Source: an uncultured Oscillospiraceae bacterium (lineage in GTDB: Bacteria > Bacillota > Clostridia > Oscillospirales > Acutalibacteraceae). From it: 6,759 bases of DNA. The position numbers and the translations under genes are program-made. Position 1 is the first letter of the stretch. Every line of letters starts with the position of its first letter. Below are positions 1-5,068 of this stretch, in pieces. Below the pieces are notes generated by a model, which was given only the letters and a program-made list of their open reading frames with translations, searched no databases and had not been told where the DNA came from. The stretch lies in contig CAJJPG010000097.1 in the NCBI GenBank assembly GCA_905193585.1, forward strand, positions 1-6,759. The letters are read 5' to 3'.

Positions 1-585
1 ATTTTAGGTATAACGATTTTCATTATCGGCTATTTTTTAATCGGTAAAATCAAATCAATCAATGCCTTCAGGAAATTAATAATTACTTTTATGCTGTCTG
101 TAATATTAACAACATTATCTGCTTTAATTCCGTTAGAAAATGTATTTGTAACTTTTTCATCCCCCGAGTCAGCCTATAATTATAATCATTCAGGAAAAGT
201 GAAGTTAATTGTTAACGGCAGCAAAACCGATTTCATAGTGGGCGAAAAAAACGGCACCGATGTTTATTTAATTGTACCTAAGTCGGACAACGGTTGGAAA
301 CAAGGTATGGGTCTTGACACAAAAAGAATATGCAATAAAATATCCGACGGAATTACTGTTTATGTCTATCAATACAAAAACACCGATGATTACTACATTG
401 TTTTACTGAATACAAACGGCGGACCGCTGGATATAACAGATAATAATAATTCCGAATTTATATATTCAGAAAGTCCTAATAGCATTTTAAACAAGACATT
501 TTACACTTATTATGCCTATCTAAACAGTTTCAACCGTCAATATACATTAACGGTTAACGGCGAAAACGTTTCGCTGTTTAATTAA
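1..585 (+). CDS. Membrane-anchored hypothetical protein, 5'-truncated by window edge
   Basis: The frame is open from base 1 to a TAA at 583-585, giving 194 residues with no in-frame ATG before base 91. That ATG has no ribosome binding site at a suitable distance, and the hydrophobic coding sequence continues upstream of it, so the true start is probably outside the window. Residues 1-15 (ILGITIFIIGYFLIG) and about 24-45 are two membrane segments separated by a short basic loop. The remaining roughly 150 residues are polar, rich in Asn, Tyr, Thr and Ser, and probably form one soluble domain outside the membrane. The stretch ENVFVTFSSPESAYNY recalls, from memory, a family of uncharacterised Firmicutes membrane proteins; this is inference and gives no function. 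The gene is clearly more AT-rich than rpsB/tsf, and converges with ung on a shared terminator. No function is assigned. Confidence 0.75.
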   Translation: MLGITIFIIGYFLIGKIKSINAFRKLIITFMLSVILTTLSALIPLENVFVTFSSPESAYNYNHSGKVKLIVNGSKTDFIVGEKNGTDVYLIVPKSDNGWKQGMGLDTKRICNKISDGITVYVYQYKNTDDYYIVLLNTNGGPLDITDNNNSEFIYSESPNSILNKTFYTYYAYLNSFNRQYTLTVNGENVSLFN

Positions 586-599
586 AAACATATCGGCAA

Positions 600-643
600 A
601 AAAAGACCGTACCCTCTGCCTATACTTGGGGTACGGTCTTTTT
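600..643. terminator. Bidirectional intrinsic terminator between converging genes
   Basis: A perfect 15-bp stem pairs 600-614 (AAAAAGACCGTACCC) with 629-643 (GGGTACGGTCTTTTT) around a 14-base loop. The arm ends form a T-run on either strand. It lies 14 bases after the stop of the upstream plus-strand gene and 25 bases after the stop of ung on the minus strand, so it can end transcription from both sides. Confidence 0.93.
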
Positions 644-668
644 ACTTTACAAATTAACTATTCGGACA

Positions 669-1337
669 TTAAAGCGCGTTCCATTCAATGGGAGACTGTC
701 CGCTTGATATAAGTATTTCGTTTGCCTTTGAAAAATGGCGGCAGCCGAAAAATCCGCGATATGCCGAAAGCGGGCTTGGGTGCACGGTTATGAGCTTTTT
801 ATGTATCGGGTTTGTAATGACCCGCGCCTTTTTCTCGGCGTTTGCGCCCCAAAGCAGAAAAACCACCGGCGTTTCCTTGCGGTTAAGCTCGGAAATCACT
901 CTGTCGGTAAATATTTCCCAGCCCTTATCCTTATGGCTGTTTGGCTGACCTGCCCTTACGGTAAGCACGGTGTTCAGCAGCAGCACGCCCTGCTTTGCCC
1001 AGCCGGTAAGCTCGCCGTGTTGCGGCATGGTAACGCCTAAATCATCGGTTATTTCCTTATATATATTAACAAGCGAGGGCGGCAGCGGCACGCCTTTTTT
1101 AACCGAAAAGCAAAGCCCGTGCGCCTGCCCGGGTCCGTGGTATGGGTCCTGTCCTATTATAACGGCGCGGGTATCGGCAAACGAGGTGTATTTAAGCGCG
1201 TTGAAAATATCGTACATATCGGGGTATATGCGCGTTTTGGAGTATTCCTCTTTCAAAAAGCTATGTAATTGCCTATAATACGGCTTTTCCCATTCATCGG
1301 ATAAAATGCCGTCCCAGTCGTTACCGAGCTTTACCAT
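669..1337 (-). CDS. ung: Uracil-DNA glycosylase, family 1
   Basis: Removes uracil, from cytosine deamination or dUTP misincorporation, from DNA by cutting the N-glycosidic bond, starting base excision repair in the cytoplasm. All family-1 motifs are present. The water-activating loop GQDPYHGPGQAHG is at residues 62-74 with catalytic Asp64 (same number as in E. coli). LLLNTVLTVRAGQ follows at 119-131, and the minor-groove loop HPSPLS at 186-191 carries the catalytic His186. The end RGFFGCRHF (194-202) is typical. The 222-residue length is normal for the family. I chose the ATG at 1337 rather than the one at 1343 because GGAG (1348-1345) is 7 bases from the former and only 1 base from the latter. 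The start lies inside the end of the XRE regulator gene (17-base overlap), so the two are probably co-transcribed and translationally coupled. Transcription ends at the hairpin 600-643. Confidence 0.97.
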   Translation of the reverse strand: MVKLGNDWDGILSDEWEKPYYRQLHSFLKEEYSKTRIYPDMYDIFNALKYTSFADTRAVIIGQDPYHGPGQAHGLCFSVKKGVPLPPSLVNIYKEITDDLGVTMPQHGELTGWAKQGVLLLNTVLTVRAGQPNSHKDKGWEIFTDRVISELNRKETPVVFLLWGANAEKKARVITNPIHKKLITVHPSPLSAYRGFFGCRHFSKANEILISSGQSPIEWNAL

Positions 1338-1932
1338 CCTCATTCTCCTTTTGCGGCGATTTTACAAGCCATGCGCTGAGCAGCACTGCCAGCTGCAGCG
1401 GCACGCCTATGCCCAAAATCAGCCATATATTATAATTCACGAATTGCAGGCAGAAGCACAAAAGCAGCGACCAAATAAACGCCGAAATAATAAGGAAAAG
1501 AAATCTCTGCTTATGCCATATAGCATCAAATACGATTGAAACTACAAATGACGCGGGAACCGCCCAACAGAATAAGGTCCATAAATTGATATGCGCAAAT
1601 ATATCGAAAAAAATGTAAAACACGGTAGCAAGCAGCCATACGCCGAGAACCGATAAAAGCGTTATTATGCGTTTTCTTTTCTGGGTAAGTCCGCCGGAGG
1701 TTACGCGCGCCGGTTTTGCCTGTTCCTCACCTACAATATAATCCATACTTACGCCGTAAAGCTTTGCTAATTTATAAAGCACCTCAATGCCCGGCAGAGA
1801 CTCGCCCTGTTCCCATTTTGAAACCGCTTTGTCAGAATAATTGAGCTTTTCGGCAACCTCAAGCTGGGTGAGCTTGTTTTGCCGCCTTAGCTCCGATAAG
1901 TTTTTCGCAATAATTAAATTCAACTTTTCCAT
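1321..1932 (-). CDS. Membrane-anchored XRE-family transcriptional regulator
   Basis: The 203-residue protein has an N-terminal Cro/CI-type helix-turn-helix (residues about 5-67: KNLSELRRQNKLTQLEVAEKL, then recognition helix around SDKAVSKWEQGESLP, ending YGVSMDYIVGE). A basic linker (KRKR, 85-88) follows, then four predicted membrane helices at about 89-112, 117-138, 144-165 and 169-190, and a short charged tail. The HTH should face the cytoplasm and bind DNA while held at the membrane; the signal and target genes are unknown. The ATG at 1932 is preferred over the one at 1959 because a consensus promoter lies between them, so a transcript from it cannot include 1959. No ribosome binding site precedes 1932. 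The gene is divergent from rpsB and overlaps ung by 17 bases, making ung its likely operon partner. Autoregulation is plausible but not shown. Confidence 0.85.
   Translation of the reverse strand: MEKLNLIIAKNLSELRRQNKLTQLEVAEKLNYSDKAVSKWEQGESLPGIEVLYKLAKLYGVSMDYIVGEEQAKPARVTSGGLTQKRKRIITLLSVLGVWLLATVFYIFFDIFAHINLWTLFCWAVPASFVVSIVFDAIWHKQRFLFLIISAFIWSLLLCFCLQFVNYNIWLILGIGVPLQLAVLLSAWLVKSPQKENEDGKAR
1345..1352 (-). promoter_or_regulatory. Ribosome binding site deciding the ung start
   Basis: Read on the minus strand, the bases are AAAAGGAG. The spacing is 7 bases to the ATG at 1337 and 1 base to the ATG at 1343, which favours the shorter, 222-residue protein. The site lies within the last codons of the upstream regulator gene. 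Confidence 0.75.
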
Positions 1933-1938
1933 ACCGAA

Positions 1939-1967
1939 ATTATAGCATATAACCCGCAATTAGTCAA
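1939..1967 (-). promoter_or_regulatory. Sigma-A promoter of the XRE-ung unit
   Basis: On the minus strand, the -35 box TTGACT (1967-1962) and the perfect -10 box TATAAT (1944-1939) are separated by exactly 17 bases. The expected start, about 7 bases downstream, falls at or next to 1932, the A of the regulator's ATG, predicting a leaderless mRNA. A 5+3+5 palindrome, TTATA-GCA-TATAA (1940-1952), overlaps the -10 and could be an operator, though AT-rich sequence makes this weak. Confidence 0.8.
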
Positions 1968-1980
1968 ACCCATACATATA

Positions 1981-2001
1981 AATTTAAAAAAAATTAAAAA
2001 A
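1981..2001 (+). promoter_or_regulatory. A/T-tract UP-like element upstream of rpsB promoter
   Basis: An almost pure A/T stretch with two long A-runs lies directly before the rpsB -35 box. Such tracts bind the alpha subunit C-terminal domain of RNA polymerase and are common at ribosomal promoters. This role is inferred from position and composition only. Confidence 0.5.
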
Positions 2002-2004
2002 TGC

Positions 2005-2033
2005 TTGATTTTCGGCTTTATATATGGTATAAT
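2005..2033 (+). promoter_or_regulatory. Sigma-A promoter of rpsB-tsf
   Basis: TTGATT (2005-2010) and perfect TATAAT (2028-2033) are spaced by 17 bases, and TGG (2025-2027) gives an extended -10. The expected start is near 2040. The promoter is divergent from the XRE promoter, with the two -35 boxes 37 bases apart. Confidence 0.85.
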
Positions 2034-2039
2034 TTATCG

Positions 2040-2156
2040 GCTGTCCGAGCGGGCAGTAATAAAAAACACACATTCTGCTTTGAACCGGCAAGGTGTTTTC
2101 TTTGAAAATTCCCGGAAAACGGCAGGATGGAGGTAAAACCTTAGGAGGAAAAACAA
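2040..2156 (+). promoter_or_regulatory. Structured 5' leader of rpsB, possible autoregulatory site
   Basis: About 117 untranslated bases separate the predicted start from the rpsB ATG. Hairpin 1 pairs 2040-2046 with 2051-2057 around a GAGC loop (7 bp, two G-U). Hairpin 2 pairs AAAACAC (2063-2069) with GTGTTTT (2093-2099), and a shorter TGC/GCA helix can form inside it. Two Shine-Dalgarno-like sequences follow: GGAGG (2129-2133) and TAGGAGG (2142-2148). The second is 8 bases from the ATG and is the functional one. S2 represses its own operon through the leader in E. coli; whether this different leader does so is inference. I do not recognise it as a named RNA family. Confidence 0.45.
2142..2148 (+). 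promoter_or_regulatory. Ribosome binding site of rpsB
   Basis: TAGGAGG lies 8 bases before the ATG at 2157, a near-perfect match to the 16S rRNA tail. A second GGAGG at 2129-2133 is 23 bases from the ATG, too far to serve this start. Confidence 0.9.
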
Positions 2157-2912
2157 ATGCCAGCAGTAGTATCAATGAAACAGCTTCTTGAAGCAGGTGT
2201 TCATTTCGGACATCAGACAAGACGCTGGAACCCGAAAATGGCGGAGTACATTTTCACAGAACGTAACGGAATTTACATCATCGACCTTCAGAAGACCGTT
2301 AAGAAACTTAACGAGGCTTATATGTTTGCCCGCGATATAGCGGCTGAGGGCGGCGATATTCTTTTCGTCGGCACAAAAAAGCAGGCTCAGGATTCTGTTA
2401 AGGAAGAAGCAGAGCACTGCGGAATGCCTTATGTAAACGCGCGTTGGCTCGGCGGTATGCTCACCAACTTCACCACAATACGCACCCGTATTGCAAGACT
2501 TAACCAGCTCCGCGCTATGCGTGACGACGGAACATTTGAGCTTCTCCCCAAAAAGGAAGTTATAAAGCTCAACCTTGAAATTCAGAAACTTGAAAAATTC
2601 CTCGGCGGTATTCAGGATATGAAGAAGCTCCCCGGAGCGCTCTTTATAGTTGACCCCCGCAAGGAAAGAATAGCCGTTGCCGAGGCTAAAAAGCTCGGTA
2701 TTCCGATTATCGCTATTGTAGACACCAACTGCGACCCGGATGAAATTGACGCCGTTATCCCCGGAAACGATGACGCTATCCGTGCAGTTAAGCTTATAGC
2801 CGAGACTATGGCTGCCGCCGTAATCGAGGGCAGACAGGGCGCCGAAATGGGAACCGCCGCAAACGGCGAAGAACCCGCTGAAGAGCCCGCAGCAGAGGAA
2901 GCTGCAGAATAA
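2157..2912 (+). CDS. rpsB: 30S ribosomal protein S2
   Basis: A structural protein of the small ribosomal subunit, assembled late on the back of the 30S between head and body and needed for S1 binding where S1 exists. The 251-residue protein opens with the typical MKQLLEAGVHFGHQTRRWNPKM (residues 7-28), followed by YIFTERNGIYIIDLQKT, FVGTKKQAQ, RWLGGMLTNF, and the C-terminal signature PGALFIVDPRKE...IPIIAIVDTNCDPD...IPGNDDAIRA. All are hallmark S2 segments. After the folded core there is an Ala/Glu-rich acidic tail of about 20 residues (ending EEPAEEPAAEEAAE), common in Clostridia and probably disordered. The gene is first in a two-gene operon with tsf, 19 bases downstream, and has its own strong promoter and a long leader. 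Confidence 0.98.
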   Translation: MPAVVSMKQLLEAGVHFGHQTRRWNPKMAEYIFTERNGIYIIDLQKTVKKLNEAYMFARDIAAEGGDILFVGTKKQAQDSVKEEAEHCGMPYVNARWLGGMLTNFTTIRTRIARLNQLRAMRDDGTFELLPKKEVIKLNLEIQKLEKFLGGIQDMKKLPGALFIVDPRKERIAVAEAKKLGIPIIAIVDTNCDPDEIDAVIPGNDDAIRAVKLIAETMAAAVIEGRQGAEMGTAANGEEPAEEPAAEEAAE

Positions 2913-2917
2913 TTCTT

Positions 2918-2923
2918 AGGAGG
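2918..2923 (+). promoter_or_regulatory. Ribosome binding site of tsf
   Basis: A perfect AGGAGG lies in the 19-base rpsB-tsf gap, 8 bases before the tsf ATG. The similarity to the rpsB site suggests matched, high translation of both genes. Confidence 0.9.
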
Positions 2924-2931
2924 AAATAATT

Positions 2932-3843
2932 ATGGCTTTTACCGCTAAAGACGTACAGGCTTTAAGAGAGAAGACCGGCTGCGGTATGATGGACTGCAAA
3001 AAGGCTCTCACCGAGTGCAACGGAGATATGGAAGCTGCGGCTGATTTTCTCCGTGAAAAGGGACTTGCATCCCAGGCTAAAAAGGCAAGCCGCATAGCTG
3101 CCGAGGGTACTGTTTGCGCATACACCAAGAACGGCGTAGGCTCTGTTGTTGAGATTAACAGCGAAACCGATTTCGTTGCCAACGGCGATGGATTTAAGGC
3201 TCTTGCCGCTGAAATTGCGGAAATCGTTGCCGAGCAGAACCCGGCTGACGTTGACGCTCTTTTGGCTCTTAAAAAGGACGGAAAGACCGTTGAAGAAAAG
3301 GTTCAGGAGCTTTTCCTTGCCGTTCGCGAGAATATTAAGGTTCGCCGCTTTGCCCGCTATGAGGGTAAGGTTGTATCCTATGTTCATGCAGGCGGAAAAA
3401 TAGGCGTTCTTGTAAACTTTGACACCGCGCTTGATGCTGATAACGCCGAGTTCGTTCAGATGGGCAAAAACATTGCAATGCAGATTGCCGCAATGAACCC
3501 CGCTTATCTTGACGAGGCCTCCGTTCCGGCAGAAGTGCTTGAAAAGGAAAAGGAAATCCTCATTGCTCAGATGAAGGAAGACCCGAAAATGGCTAATAAG
3601 CCCGAGGCAGTTCTCGGCAAGATTGTTGACGGTAAGATAGGCAAGTACTATAAAGAAAACTGCCTTATTGACCAGCAGTTCGTTATGGACGGCGAAATTA
3701 CCGTAGGCAAGTATGTTGAAAACACCGCTAAGGCGCTGGGCTCTGACATCAAGATTGTTTCTTTCGTTCGCTTTGAAAAGGGCGAGGGCATTGAAAAGCG
3801 TGTTGACGATTTCGCAGCCGAAGTTGCGGGAATGGTAAAATAA
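2932..3843 (+). CDS. tsf: Translation elongation factor Ts
   Basis: Guanine nucleotide exchange factor for EF-Tu: it displaces GDP so that EF-Tu can reload GTP and aminoacyl-tRNA. The 303 residues match the usual bacterial length. Residues 1-50 form the UBA-like N-terminal domain (VQALREKTGCGMMDCKKAL, then NGDMEAAADFLREKG). The core carries TDFVAN at 79-84, whose Asp80 and Phe81 correspond to the E. coli residues that insert into EF-Tu and disturb the Mg/phosphate site. The two core subdomains follow, with IAMQIAAMNPAYL and a C-terminal helical region (EAVLGKIVDGKIGKYYKENC), ending GSDIKIVSFVRFEKGEG. The gene follows rpsB by 19 bases in the conserved order, but a terminator follows it instead of pyrH and frr. 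Confidence 0.98.
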   Translation: MAFTAKDVQALREKTGCGMMDCKKALTECNGDMEAAADFLREKGLASQAKKASRIAAEGTVCAYTKNGVGSVVEINSETDFVANGDGFKALAAEIAEIVAEQNPADVDALLALKKDGKTVEEKVQELFLAVRENIKVRRFARYEGKVVSYVHAGGKIGVLVNFDTALDADNAEFVQMGKNIAMQIAAMNPAYLDEASVPAEVLEKEKEILIAQMKEDPKMANKPEAVLGKIVDGKIGKYYKENCLIDQQFVMDGEITVGKYVENTAKALGSDIKIVSFVRFEKGEGIEKRVDDFAAEVAGMVK

Positions 3844-3861
3844 TCACTTTTTAAAGCTTTT

Positions 3862-3898
3862 GGGAGCTGTTGCGATTATGCGGCGGCTCCTTTCTTTT
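3862..3898 (+). terminator. Intrinsic terminator of rpsB-tsf
   Basis: GGAGCTGTTGC (3863-3873) pairs with GCGGCGGCTCC (3880-3890) in an 11-bp stem, including a few G-U pairs, around a 6-base loop. TTTCTTTT (3891-3898) follows. It begins 19 bases after the tsf stop, so the operon ends here. Confidence 0.88.
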
Positions 3899-3962
3899 GC
3901 CTCAGCAAACAGAGGGGTATTAATCTAATATCTAATTTTCCCCTGCACCGTGTAAAAAAATC

Positions 3963-3991
3963 TTGACAAATCGGTTTAAATAAGATATTAT
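3963..3991 (+). promoter_or_regulatory. Promoter of tRNA-Leu
   Basis: A perfect TTGACA (3963-3968) and TATTAT (3986-3991, 5 of 6 consensus) are 17 bases apart. The expected start is about 3998, only about 3 bases before the mature tRNA, so the 5' leader for RNase P to remove is very short. Confidence 0.82.
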
Positions 3992-4000
3992 TAGATATAT

Positions 4001-4087
4001 GCCGCTGTGGTGGAATAGGCAGACACAAGGGACTTAAAATCCCTCGGTAGCGATACCGTACCGGTTCAAGTCCGGTCAGCGGCACCA
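4001..4087 (+). tRNA. tRNA-Leu (anticodon UAA)
   Basis: A class II tRNA with every arm visible. The 7-bp acceptor pairs GCCGCTG (4001-4007) with CAGCGGC (4077-4083), with discriminator A4084 and an encoded CCA (4085-4087). The anticodon stem AGGGA/TCCCT (4028-4032/4040-4044) encloses the loop CTTAAAA, with anticodon TAA at 4035-4037. The long variable arm CGGTA-GCGA-TACCG (4045-4058) is typical of leucine tRNAs. The T arm is ACCGG-TTCAAGT-CCGGT (4060-4076). It reads UUA and, by wobble, UUG leucine codons. It is a single tRNA gene with its own promoter and terminator. It is not an amber suppressor: its anticodon is UAA, not CUA. Confidence 0.97.
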
Positions 4088-4128
4088 AAATCGACAAATC
4101 TCCCGCGAGGTTTGTCGATTTTACTTTT
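4087..4128 (+). terminator. Intrinsic terminator abutting tRNA-Leu
   Basis: A 16-bp stem pairs 4087-4102 with 4107-4122 (one G-U pair) around a CCGC loop. Its 3' arm ends in TTTT and is followed by ACTTTT. The first base of the stem is the final A of the tRNA's CCA, so there is essentially no trailer between tRNA and terminator. Confidence 0.9.
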
Positions 4129-4153
4129 AAACTGTATTTTCGAGGTTGTTAGA

Positions 4154-4681
4154 GTGAAAACAAAATCGAGGTACAATACCGCGAGGCGCTTTCTTATATT
4201 CTGGACGTTGTTTATAGGCATAGGCGCAGTTTTAGGCTCTTTTATGATGATTATTGACCCAAGCGGAAAGACTATGGGAATGGACGGTATGCTGCCCTAC
4301 TTCAAAGTGCTTCCGTTTTCCGATATATTATTTAAAGACCTGCTTTTTTCGGGGTTTGCGCTGCTTATTGTAAACGGCATTTCCAACCTTACCGCCGCTG
4401 TGCTGCTCTTATTGAAAAAATGTTCCGGCGTAATATCGGGCGGAATTTTCGGCGTTACCCTTATGCTGTGGATATGTATTCGGTTTTATATGTTCCCGCC
4501 GAATTTTATGTCCACAATTTATTTTATATTCGGCTTTTGTCAGGCAATAACCGGCTATGCCGCATATGTCTTTGAAAAGCAGGAAAATTTTTCGGTAAAT
4601 ACCGCCGATTATAAAAACATAGGAACGAATAAGAAGAGACTTGTGGTTTACTTCTCGCGTATGGGCTATGTTAAAAAGTAG
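4154..4681 (+). CDS. Membrane domain of a membrane-flavodoxin fusion, cut short by in-frame TAG
   Basis: As written, this encodes 175 residues ending in TAG at 4679-4681. The GTG at 4154 is preferred: GAGG (4142-4145) lies 8 bases before it, whereas the upstream in-frame TTG at 4112 is inside the tRNA terminator hairpin. Four membrane helices are predicted at about residues 13-34, 63-87, 91-113 and 119-140, with a conserved-looking loop IDPSGKTMGMDGMLPYFKVLPF between the first two. After the linker, RLVVYFSRMGYVKK (162-175) is the first beta strand and phosphate-loop region of a flavodoxin-like domain, so the stop falls inside a domain rather than between genes. From memory, such membrane-plus-flavodoxin proteins occur in Clostridia without known function. 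The membrane part could persist alone. Transcription must come from a weak local promoter or read-through past the tRNA terminator; I see no good promoter. Confidence 0.7.
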   Translation: MKTKSRYNTARRFLIFWTLFIGIGAVLGSFMMIIDPSGKTMGMDGMLPYFKVLPFSDILFKDLLFSGFALLIVNGISNLTAAVLLLLKKCSGVISGGIFGVTLMLWICIRFYMFPPNFMSTIYFIFGFCQAITGYAAYVFEKQENFSVNTADYKNIGTNKKRLVVYFSRMGYVKK

Positions 4682-5065
4682 GCGTATGAGGCGGCGGAAA
4701 AAACGGGCGCTGAAATAAAATCAACCGAAAAAACCGACGGTACTTTAGGCTTTTGGTGGTGCGGGCGGTTCGGAATGCACCGCTGGAAAATGCCGACCGA
4801 AGAAACATATCCCGACCTTTCGCCCTATGAGCATATCACAATATGCTCCCCTATTTGGGTTTTTGTGCTTGCCGCTCCCGTGTGCGATTTTTGCGAAAAA
4901 GCCGCGGGAAGAATAAAAGAGGTTAATTACATACCGGTTCACCACACCGGCGGGCGCTACGAAAACGCGGCGCGGGAAATGGATGAAATTCTAAAAATTC
5001 GGCATACGTCGCTTAAAAGCATACGCTGCCGAAAGGGCGTATTTAAAGAAATTAAGGGGGAATAG
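4682..5065 (+). pseudogene. Flavodoxin-like domain, continuation of the interrupted fusion gene
   Basis: The frame continues uninterrupted after the TAG at 4679-4681 for 127 codons to TAG 5063-5065. It reads AYEAAEKTGAEIKSTEKTDG, then LGFWWCGRFGMHRWKMP, a second core strand HITICSPIWVFVLAAPVCDF, and VNYIPVHHTGGRYENAA, completing the alpha/beta flavodoxin-like fold begun at 4637. The usual T/S-x-T-G-x-T FMN loop is altered to SRMGYVKK, so FMN binding by the standard mode is uncertain. The first ATG in this half is at 4775, inside the domain and without a ribosome binding site, so independent translation of a working protein is unlikely. The full gene (4154-5065) would encode 303 residues with the TAG at codon 176. 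The end of this gene carries the ribosome binding site of the next gene. Confidence 0.72.
5054..5060 (+). promoter_or_regulatory. Ribosome binding site supporting TTG start of the ATPase
   Basis: AAGGGGG lies 8 bases before TTG at 5069 and within the last codons of the flavodoxin frame. It fixes the rare TTG start: the encoded LKIEHLTKSYG is the usual N-terminus of this ATPase family. Confidence 0.75.
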
Positions 5066-5068
5066 GCA

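Noticed and set aside
688..1278. Plus-strand open frames opposite ung
   Set aside because: They are frame shadows of a gene with all family motifs; no ribosome binding sites or recognisable domains.
2127..2144. A five-codon reading frame (MEVKP, stop) whose TAG lies inside the rpsB ribosome binding site
   Set aside because: Its only upstream purine run (GGCAGG, 2121-2126) touches the ATG, too close for initiation, and so short a frame is expected by chance. Kept only as a curiosity of the leader.
4001..4087. tRNA-Leu as an attachment site for an integrated element carrying the transporter genes
   Set aside because: No integrase, no duplicated tRNA 3' end, and no composition break downstream are visible in the window.
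3876..4097. A minus-strand open frame of 73 codons across the tRNA
   Set aside because: It runs through the tRNA gene, two promoter boxes and the tsf terminator, and its protein shows only the usual tRNA-antisense look.
4112..4140. A possible promoter TTGTCG / TATTTT with a 17-base spacer before the membrane-flavodoxin gene
   Set aside because: Each box matches only 4 of 6 consensus bases, the -35 lies in the terminator stem, and the implied start near 4147 would leave the GAGG ribosome site out of the transcript.
4112..4153. An upstream TTG start (4112) extending the membrane protein by 14 residues
   Set aside because: It lies within the 3' arm of the tRNA terminator and has no ribosome binding site; the GTG at 4154 has GAGG 8 bases upstream.
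4679..4681. Pyrrolysine or wholesale TAG reassignment at the internal stop
   Set aside because: The same gene ends with TAG at 5063-5065 in a natural position, flavodoxin-like proteins are not known pyrrolysine carriers, and the only tRNA here reads UUA/UUG.
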